DNA from: Thiothrix sp.
GTDB taxonomy: Bacteria; Pseudomonadota; Gammaproteobacteria; Thiotrichales; Thiotrichaceae
Length of the DNA stretch: 10,936 bases
NCBI GenBank assembly: GCA_011375245.1
Contig: DRMA01000263.1
Coordinates: 1 to 10,936 of the forward strand
Direction: 5' to 3'
Of this stretch, positions 7,111 through 10,936 are shown in pieces. Every line of letters starts with the position of its first letter. Position 1 is the first letter of the stretch. Position numbers and translations under genes: made by a program. Below the pieces are notes generated by a model. It was not told the DNA's origin. It saw nothing but the letters and a program-made list of their open reading frames with translations, and searched no databases.

Positions 7111-7377
7111 CTAAATATGTTGTCTATTATAGCTATCAAGTCTATAGGTTGTAATGACGGTTTCATTGCTTTCTACGACTACAATTCCACCTTTATCACG
7201 AACTTTTAGTAGGTCTTTACGTAATTTATCAAGATTTTGTACTAGATCATCAATGTTTTGACGACCGAGCATAAGTTTATCGCCACGTTGTACGCCATGT
7301 TCTCTAACGACATTAATCAGTCGTAGTGTGATGCCTCGTTGTCCCATGCGCTTATGAGCGTGTCTTGTCATTGTCAT
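7111..7377 (-). CDS. DUF4258 domain protein, small
   Basis: This 88-aa protein has the DUF4258 pattern: N-terminal RHAHKRMGQRGI (5-16), a middle helix region with many lysines and arginines (about 42-62), and the C-terminal hairpin GGIVVVESNETVITTYRL (63-80). Members are small, resemble ribonuclease-type toxins in size and fold prediction, and often lie next to a helix-turn-helix or zinc-finger antitoxin. None is present here: the upstream 277 bp and downstream gap contain no credible partner gene. AAGGTGA at 7384-7390 (minus strand) is six bases from ATG 7377 and chooses that start over the ATG at 7371. That ribosome-binding site lies within an inverted repeat, suggesting translational control. 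Toxin activity is not shown by the sequence; a housekeeping or decayed role is equally possible. Confidence 0.75.
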   Translation of the reverse strand: MTMTRHAHKRMGQRGITLRLINVVREHGVQRGDKLMLGRQNIDDLVQNLDKLRKDLLKVRDKGGIVVVESNETVITTYRLDSYNRQHI

Positions 7378-7380
7378 TAT

Positions 7381-7460
7381 TATTCACCTTACATGTTGTT
7401 ATTTGTCCTGCTCATTTAAATTAAAAGGAAGTGAAGGAGTGTGACCATGTAAGGTGAATA
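7381..7460 (-). promoter_or_regulatory. 15-bp inverted repeat covering the DUF4258 ribosome-binding site
   Basis: TATTCACCTTACATG (7381-7395) and CATGTAAGGTGAATA (7446-7460) are perfect inverted copies with a 50-base loop. In RNA made from the minus strand, the earlier arm carries UCACCUU and the later arm carries the Shine-Dalgarno AAGGUGA of the DUF4258 gene. Folding would therefore bury the ribosome-binding site in a 15-bp helix. At DNA level the same two arms could be paired operator sites. The loop contains a pyrimidine-rich run on the minus strand. Confidence 0.6.
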
Positions 7461-7533
7461 TAGTTCCTTTTGTCGCTTATGATTCTACTTATTAATAAAG
7501 TTTGGGCATTTTTATTTGTTAGTTGACCATTCA

Positions 7534-7614
7534 GGCTACTAGGACTCGCCCTTCAATCTCACTAAACTTGCTACGCTCAAACAACGTTCGGTTTCAGTGC
7601 GATTCCTAGCAGGC
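7534..7614. repeat. 81-nt imperfect palindrome, possible dispersed repeat
   Basis: The ends 7534-7551 and 7597-7614 are inverted copies matching at 14 of 18 positions (core CTAGGACTCGC versus CTAGGAATCGC). Inside, AATCTCACTAAAC (7555-7567) pairs with GTTTCAGTGCGATT (7591-7604) with one bulge and one mismatch. The two inner and outer pairings share bases, so it can fold in two ways. Its base composition is richer in G+C than the surrounding spacer. These properties suit a REP/MITE-like element or a structured RNA, but no transposase or target duplication was identified. Confidence 0.4.
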
Positions 7615-7654
7615 TTCAAACGGTAAGCTATTTTTTGCATTTTTTATGTGATTT

Positions 7655-8263
7655 TTAAGAAGCTTTAGGAATAGATTTTTTAGCTATTTTTTTCGTTTTC
7701 CATACGCGTTGTTTCCAATGATGTTTTGTTTCTTTTGTCACTTTTACCCAGAATAGCTTGCCAGAATTACGCCAGCCATCCAATACAATGCCTGTTTCAA
7801 AGGGTTGTCCTTTAGCAGTAACAATCATGGCATTATGTTCGTTCCAATATTCGCCCTCAGCAGAAACGCCTTCTTTTAGATCAAAGGTTTTGAAATTTTT
7901 GCGTTTTTTTAAGTGGCTAATTAAGTCTCTTTGCCAGTGATAGCATAAACCACGAGGTCGGCGTTTAGTGTTGACTAAGTAATTATGATAAAGCGGTGGG
8001 GATGCTAATTTGTACTGATTAGCCAGTATCATTGAATAAACGACAGAATCATAAGCAATTAAAGTAGCTTCCGCTTCTGAGGTATTTTCACCAAGGTTAA
8101 GTAAAGCCGTTTTAAGCTCAGAAATAGATTGCTTTTGCTCCGTTGAGAGTTTGGTGGCGACAGGTATGTTATCGTTGCCCATATGGACATTATTATAATG
8201 TACTGAGCCGCAGCCAGTGAGTAATAGAGTGCTGAATAATAAAATGATTGACTGTTTTAGCAT
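7655..8263 (-). CDS. Lipoprotein with possible transglutaminase-like Cys-His-Asp triad
   Basis: The 202-aa product has a lipoprotein signal: hydrophobic residues 5-15 and lipobox LLTGC with the lipid-modified Cys at 18, so it is anchored to a periplasmic membrane face. The mature protein has a helical region (40-85), then GLCYHWQRDLISHL (105-118) with C107, EHNAMIVTA (142-150) with H143, and ETGIVLDGWR (156-165) with D162. A Cys at a helix start followed by His on a strand and Asp on the next matches the transglutaminase/papain-like layout, but I do not recognise a named family with certainty. The tail (176-202) is unusually lysine-rich and follows the fold. AAAGGG lies nine bases before the ATG. 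It starts 43 bp after ubiG on the same strand, so co-transcription with ubiG is likely. Function unknown. Confidence 0.8.
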   Translation of the reverse strand: MLKQSIILLFSTLLLTGCGSVHYNNVHMGNDNIPVATKLSTEQKQSISELKTALLNLGENTSEAEATLIAYDSVVYSMILANQYKLASPPLYHNYLVNTKRRPRGLCYHWQRDLISHLKKRKNFKTFDLKEGVSAEGEYWNEHNAMIVTAKGQPFETGIVLDGWRNSGKLFWVKVTKETKHHWKQRVWKTKKIAKKSIPKAS

Positions 8264-8306
8264 AAGTTTTGCCCTTTAGTTATTAGTGCTAAATAGTGAG
8301 TTGTTT

Positions 8307-9011
8307 TTACGCCTTAGTAAAAAACATCATATAGTTGACATCAACATTATCCTCTAGTTTATACACTTGAAAAATAGGGTTGTAGCTCATTCCAATTATA
8401 TTTTGTAGGGTAAGTCCTGCCTGACGTGCCTGTGCTTCTAGTTCGGAAGGGCGGATGAATTTATGATATTCATGTGTACCTTTTGGCAGCATGTTTAATA
8501 CATATTCAGCACCAACGATAGCAAATAAAAATGACTTTGGATTGCGGTTAATGGTCGAAAAGAAAACCTGTCCATTGGGTTTAATTAATTTTGCACATGA
8601 GGCAATAACGGATTCTGGTGAAGGCACATGTTCTAGCATTTCCATACAGGTCACAATGTCATAGCATCCAGCTTCATTTTCGGCCATTTCTTCTACAGTT
8701 ATCTGCTGGTAATCAAGTGCTAATTTTGCTTCAATTTCTAGGCTGTGCAGTCTGGCAACGGATAGAGGTGTTTCGCCCATATCAATTCCTGTGACGGTTG
8801 CACCCCGTATTGCCATACTTTCTGACAAGATGCCGCCACCACAGCCCACATCAAGAATTTTTTTTCCTTTGAGTCCACCTGAGTGTTTCTCAATATAATT
8901 GAGTCGGAGTGGATTAATTTCATGCAAGGGCTTGAATTCACTATTTTCATCCCACCATCGACTCGCGATTTCATTAAATTTCCTTATTTCATTAGGGTCA
9001 ACGTTTTCCAT
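8307..9011 (-). CDS. ubiG: Ubiquinone biosynthesis O-methyltransferase UbiG
   Basis: UbiG performs both O-methylation steps of ubiquinone synthesis using S-adenosylmethionine, on the polyprenyl catechol intermediate and on the late demethyl-ubiquinol. The 234-aa length is normal. The N-terminal signature FNEIASRWWDENSEFKPLH (12-30) and INPLRLNYI (32-40) are typical of UbiG. Motif I is ILDVGCGGGILSESMA (52-67), the acidic residue after strand two is D77 (TGIDMG), and motif CMEMLEHVP (122-130) and STINRNPKSF (152-161) follow. No substitution in the SAM pocket is seen. It lies between gloC upstream (93-bp gap) and a lipoprotein gene downstream (43-bp gap), all on the minus strand. A TATAAT box in the gap to gloC suggests it has its own promoter. 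Its presence points to an aerobic or respiring proteobacterium. Confidence 0.96.
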   Translation of the reverse strand: MENVDPNEIRKFNEIASRWWDENSEFKPLHEINPLRLNYIEKHSGGLKGKKILDVGCGGGILSESMAIRGATVTGIDMGETPLSVARLHSLEIEAKLALDYQQITVEEMAENEAGCYDIVTCMEMLEHVPSPESVIASCAKLIKPNGQVFFSTINRNPKSFLFAIVGAEYVLNMLPKGTHEYHKFIRPSELEAQARQAGLTLQNIIGMSYNPIFQVYKLEDNVDVNYMMFFTKA

Positions 9012-9046
9012 TTTTTTTACTCTTAAATTTAGGGCTTATAGGCTTC

Positions 9047-9074
9047 ATTATAACGCCCCGCATTTGTTTGGGAA
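9047..9074 (-). promoter_or_regulatory. Candidate sigma-70 promoter for ubiG
   Basis: On the minus strand, TTCCCA (9069-9074) and TATAAT (9047-9052) are separated by 16 bp. The -10 box is a perfect match and the -35 matches four of six positions. The predicted transcript would start near 9040, about 30 bases before the ubiG start codon. Confidence 0.45.
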
Positions 9075-9104
9075 GGGAGAGTTTGTGTTGTTCAGCATTG
9101 TATT

Positions 9105-9731
9105 TTATAAAAAAGGATTATTATGACGTTCATACCCAATGCTGGTTTCAGCCCCATGTCCTGACACAATGGTTACGTCATCATCAAGTGATAAGAGTTG
9201 TGTTTGAATGGAGTCGATGAGTTGTTGATGATCGCCTCGTGGAAAATCAGTACGTCCAACAGCCCCTGCAAAAATCACATCGCCGACAAATACCACTTTA
9301 TCTCGCTCATGATAAAGCACAATGTGTCCTGGTGTGTGACCTGGGGTAAACCGTACCGAAAAACACTCATTGCCAAAATGTAGTATATCGCCTGCTACAA
9401 GCCACTGATTTGGGTGGAAAACGTCGCAATGCGGAAAGTTAAACATTTCAGCTTGTTTGGGTAAGAGATCTAACCAAAACTGGTCTTCCTTATGTGGGCC
9501 AGAGATAGGGATCGTGTAATGTTGAGCAAGCTTTGTTGTGCCCCCTACATGATCAAGATGACCGTGTGTGAGGAAAATGGCGACAGGATGGAGTTGATGT
9601 TTCTCAATAATAGTAATGAGCTTTTCTATATCACCGCCTGGATCAATAATACAGCAATCGAGTGTTTCTTCGCACCATGCAATGCTGCAATTTTGTGTGT
9701 AAGCGGTAACTGGGATTGTAATGTATTTCAT
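9105..9731 (-). CDS. gloC: Type II hydroxyacylglutathione hydrolase, GloC/YcbL
   Basis: This is a metallo-beta-lactamase-fold hydrolase of the GloC (YcbL) type, which hydrolyses S-lactoylglutathione in the glyoxalase detoxification route in the cytoplasm. The 208-aa length and start-to-end similarity match E. coli YcbL, including IPVTAYTQNCS (6-16), GRTDFPRGDHQQLIDSI (159-175) and the end ERHNNPFL. Metal ligands are all present: THGHLDH (55-61; H56, H58, D60, H61), H132 in TPGHTPGH, D151 in VGDVIF and H192 in SGHG. It lacks the C-terminal glutathione-binding domain of full-size GloB, as expected for GloC. It is the first gene of the minus-strand run gloC-ubiG-lipoprotein and is divergent from argA. 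AGG lies only four bases before the ATG, giving a weak ribosome-binding site. Confidence 0.92.
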   Translation of the reverse strand: MKYITIPVTAYTQNCSIAWCEETLDCCIIDPGGDIEKLITIIEKHQLHPVAIFLTHGHLDHVGGTTKLAQHYTIPISGPHKEDQFWLDLLPKQAEMFNFPHCDVFHPNQWLVAGDILHFGNECFSVRFTPGHTPGHIVLYHERDKVVFVGDVIFAGAVGRTDFPRGDHQQLIDSIQTQLLSLDDDVTIVSGHGAETSIGYERHNNPFL

Positions 9732-9767
9732 TGTGCCTAATTGAACGAGGTTGTTTTTGGAAATGGT

Positions 9768-9795
9768 ATTCTAAATATCCTCTTGAGAATAGCAA
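9768..9795 (-). promoter_or_regulatory. Candidate sigma-70 promoter for gloC
   Basis: On the minus strand, TTGCTA (9790-9795) and TAGAAT (9768-9773) are separated by 16 bp and match consensus at four and five of six positions. The predicted start near 9761 leaves a leader of about 30 bases before gloC. The same DNA contains a short inverted repeat, TATTCT (9767-9772)/AGAATA (9786-9791). Confidence 0.45.
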
Positions 9796-9855
9796 CCCGA
9801 ATATGAAGCAGATAAAATATGCCTATTTTGTCTTTTAAATAGTGGTTTTTACACA

Positions 9856-10936
9856 ATGCCAACACAAAACAGCCTCGATTTTTTTCGTGAAGCCGCGCCT
9901 TATATCCACCAACATCGTGGTAAAACAGTTGTTTTAGCCTTAGGGGGGAATATTATTCAGCATCCTTGTTTTGTGCAAGTGCTGAAGGATATTGCGATTC
10001 TTTCTACCTTGGGCGTTAAGATTGTTTTAGTGCATGGAGCGCGACCACAAGTTGCAGCAAAATTGGAGCAGCAACAGTACAAGGTGTTGATTAAAAATGA
10101 TCTACGTGTCACGGATGCGCATACGCTTGAAGTGGCGAAAGACGTTATTGGTCATATTCGGATAGATATTGAAAACCAGCTCACTCATGTGTTTAATTCT
10201 CCGCCTATTATTCATCAAGGGATTGGGGTTCTTTCAGGTAACTTTATTACTGCACAGCCTATCGGTGTTTTGAATGGTGTGGATTATAAATTTACAGGTA
10301 AAGTGCGTAAGTTAAATACTGCTTTATTGCAGGATTTGCTCGCCCAGCAAAGTATTGTTTTGTTATCACCTTTGGGCTTTTCGCCCACGGGTGAAACGTT
10401 TAATTTGCATTATGAGGACGTTGCCAGTTTTACAGCAAAACGTTTACAAGCCGATAAGTTAGTTTTTTTACATGAAGAACAACTTGATTTACCGTATCAG
10501 GCTGATCTGCATCAGTTAAGCAAACTACGCGAATCGTTTTCACAACATCAGCGTTTATATCAACATATTACTGAATCATTGGAGCGGGGTGTGCAGCGAG
10601 TACATTTGATTGATGCGCGCATTGAAGGCAGTCTTTTAACCGAGCTTTATACCCGTGATGGTGTGGGAACGTTATTTTTTGCGGGGCATTATGATGATCT
10701 TCATGCGGCGAGTATTGAGCATGTGAATGGTATTTTAGCGTTGATTAAACCCCTTGAAGAGAAAGGTATACTGATTAAACGCTCTAGAGAGCAGTTAGAG
10801 TTAGAAATTACTAATTTTATTGTGAGTGAACGGGATAAAAAAGTCATTGCTTGCGCTGCTTGCTATCCACTTGCTAATACTTCGATAGGGGAGCTTGCTT
10901 GTTTGGTGGTGGATAAGGATTATCACGGGCAAAATC
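9856..10936 (+). CDS. argA: N-acetylglutamate synthase ArgA, 3' end missing
   Basis: ArgA transfers acetyl from acetyl-CoA to L-glutamate, the first step of arginine synthesis. The frame opens at ATG 9856 and stays open for 360 codons to the window edge; classical ArgA is about 440 residues, so roughly 80 are missing. The N-terminal amino-acid-kinase-like domain shows FFREAAPYIHQHRGKTVVL (9-27), the kinase-type loop ALGGNII (28-34) and LVHGARPQV (58-66), and SGNFITAQPIGV (131-142), typical of ArgA. The GNAT domain begins near 285 with EGSLLTELYTRDGVGTLFF and continues with LIKPLEEKGILIKRSREQLE and IGELACLVVDKDYHG, stopping just at the acetyl-CoA-binding turn. The kinase-like domain in such enzymes normally serves arginine feedback inhibition. 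It is divergent from gloC with 124 bp between. No convincing ArgR box was found. Confidence 0.95.
   Translation, partial: MPTQNSLDFFREAAPYIHQHRGKTVVLALGGNIIQHPCFVQVLKDIAILSTLGVKIVLVHGARPQVAAKLEQQQYKVLIKNDLRVTDAHTLEVAKDVIGHIRIDIENQLTHVFNSPPIIHQGIGVLSGNFITAQPIGVLNGVDYKFTGKVRKLNTALLQDLLAQQSIVLLSPLGFSPTGETFNLHYEDVASFTAKRLQADKLVFLHEEQLDLPYQADLHQLSKLRESFSQHQRLYQHITESLERGVQRVHLIDARIEGSLLTELYTRDGVGTLFFAGHYDDLHAASIEHVNGILALIKPLEEKGILIKRSREQLELEITNFIVSERDKKVIACAACYPLANTSIGELACLVVDKDYHGQN

Larger units (their letters stand above)
7378..7654. other. Intergenic region with two inverted-repeat structures
   Basis: These 277 bp separate the DUF4258 gene from the lipoprotein gene, both on the minus strand. 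The left half holds the 15-bp inverted repeat, and the right half an 81-nt imperfect palindrome. Only trivial frames of about ten codons exist on the minus strand, and one ATG-TAA start-stop on the plus strand (7447-7452). No antitoxin gene can be recognised. Confidence 0.6.

Noticed and set aside
7447..7452. ATG-TAA start-stop preceded by GAAGGAG on the plus strand
   Set aside because: Start-stop elements can regulate translation, but no downstream plus-strand gene follows within reach.
8738..8974. Second minus-strand frame inside ubiG
   Set aside because: A frame-shifted shadow of the ubiG coding sequence.
8899..9126. Plus-strand 75-codon frame spanning the ubiG start and the gap to gloC
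   Set aside because: Mostly antisense to ubiG, no ribosome-binding site, and the gap is better explained by the ubiG promoter.
9492..9740. Plus-strand cysteine-rich frame opposite gloC
   Set aside because: Antisense to metal-ligand-containing conserved gloC sequence; no independent support.
9767..9791. Possible ArgR (ARG box) operator upstream of argA
   Set aside because: TATTCT/AGAATA is an inverted repeat, but its 13-base spacing does not match the compact 18-bp ARG box; more likely part of the gloC promoter.
1..10936. CRISPR array, tRNA or rRNA, transposase, phage genes
   Set aside because: Looked for; no regularly spaced repeats, cloverleaf sequences or mobile-element proteins were seen.

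Overview
The window looks like chromosomal DNA of an AT-rich gammaproteobacterium. The best evidence is a classical proteobacterial ArgA (amino-acid kinase fold plus GNAT), a UbiG ubiquinone methyltransferase and a GloC/YcbL-type glyoxalase II, all close in sequence to enterobacterial versions. They sit beside a GldA/GldF/GldG-like ABC operon with a DUF4340 partner. Genus cannot be fixed from sequence alone; a low-GC lineage such as Thiotrichales/Beggiatoa-like bacteria would fit but is a guess. No tRNA, rRNA, CRISPR array, transposase or phage gene is visible.

Layout. (1) 1-4268, plus strand: the 3' part of a rhodanese-domain gene, then a tightly packed operon of ABC ATPase, ABC-2 permease, GldG-like auxiliary protein and DUF4340 membrane-anchored protein. 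The four operon genes overlap or nearly touch and very likely form one membrane complex. (2) 4333-4929, plus: a stand-alone HNH endonuclease-family protein. (3) 5006-7054: an accessory-looking pair transcribed divergently from a 378-bp, very AT-rich spacer. On the minus strand is an exported C39-like cysteine peptidase, and on the plus strand a FemAB/BioF2-type GNAT protein. The spacer holds a 9+9 bp palindrome just upstream of the peptidase gene. (4) 7056-7654: a perfect 10-bp stem-loop after the GNAT gene, a small orphan DUF4258 gene (minus), a 15-bp perfect inverted repeat that covers that gene's ribosome-binding site, and an 81-nt imperfect palindrome resembling a dispersed repeat. (5) 7655-9731, minus: gloC, ubiG and a small lipoprotein with a possible Cys-His-Asp triad, in that transcription order. 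Promoter-like sequences are seen before gloC and before ubiG. (6) 9856-10936, plus: argA, cut by the window end shortly into its acetyltransferase core.

The housekeeping parts (ubiG, gloC, argA) are ordinary. The parts most worth a second look are the inverted repeat predicted to hide the DUF4258 ribosome-binding site, the divergent peptidase/GNAT pair with its palindrome, the 81-nt repeat-like element, and the lipoprotein with a transglutaminase-like residue pattern. No complete new system can be demonstrated from this sequence alone.
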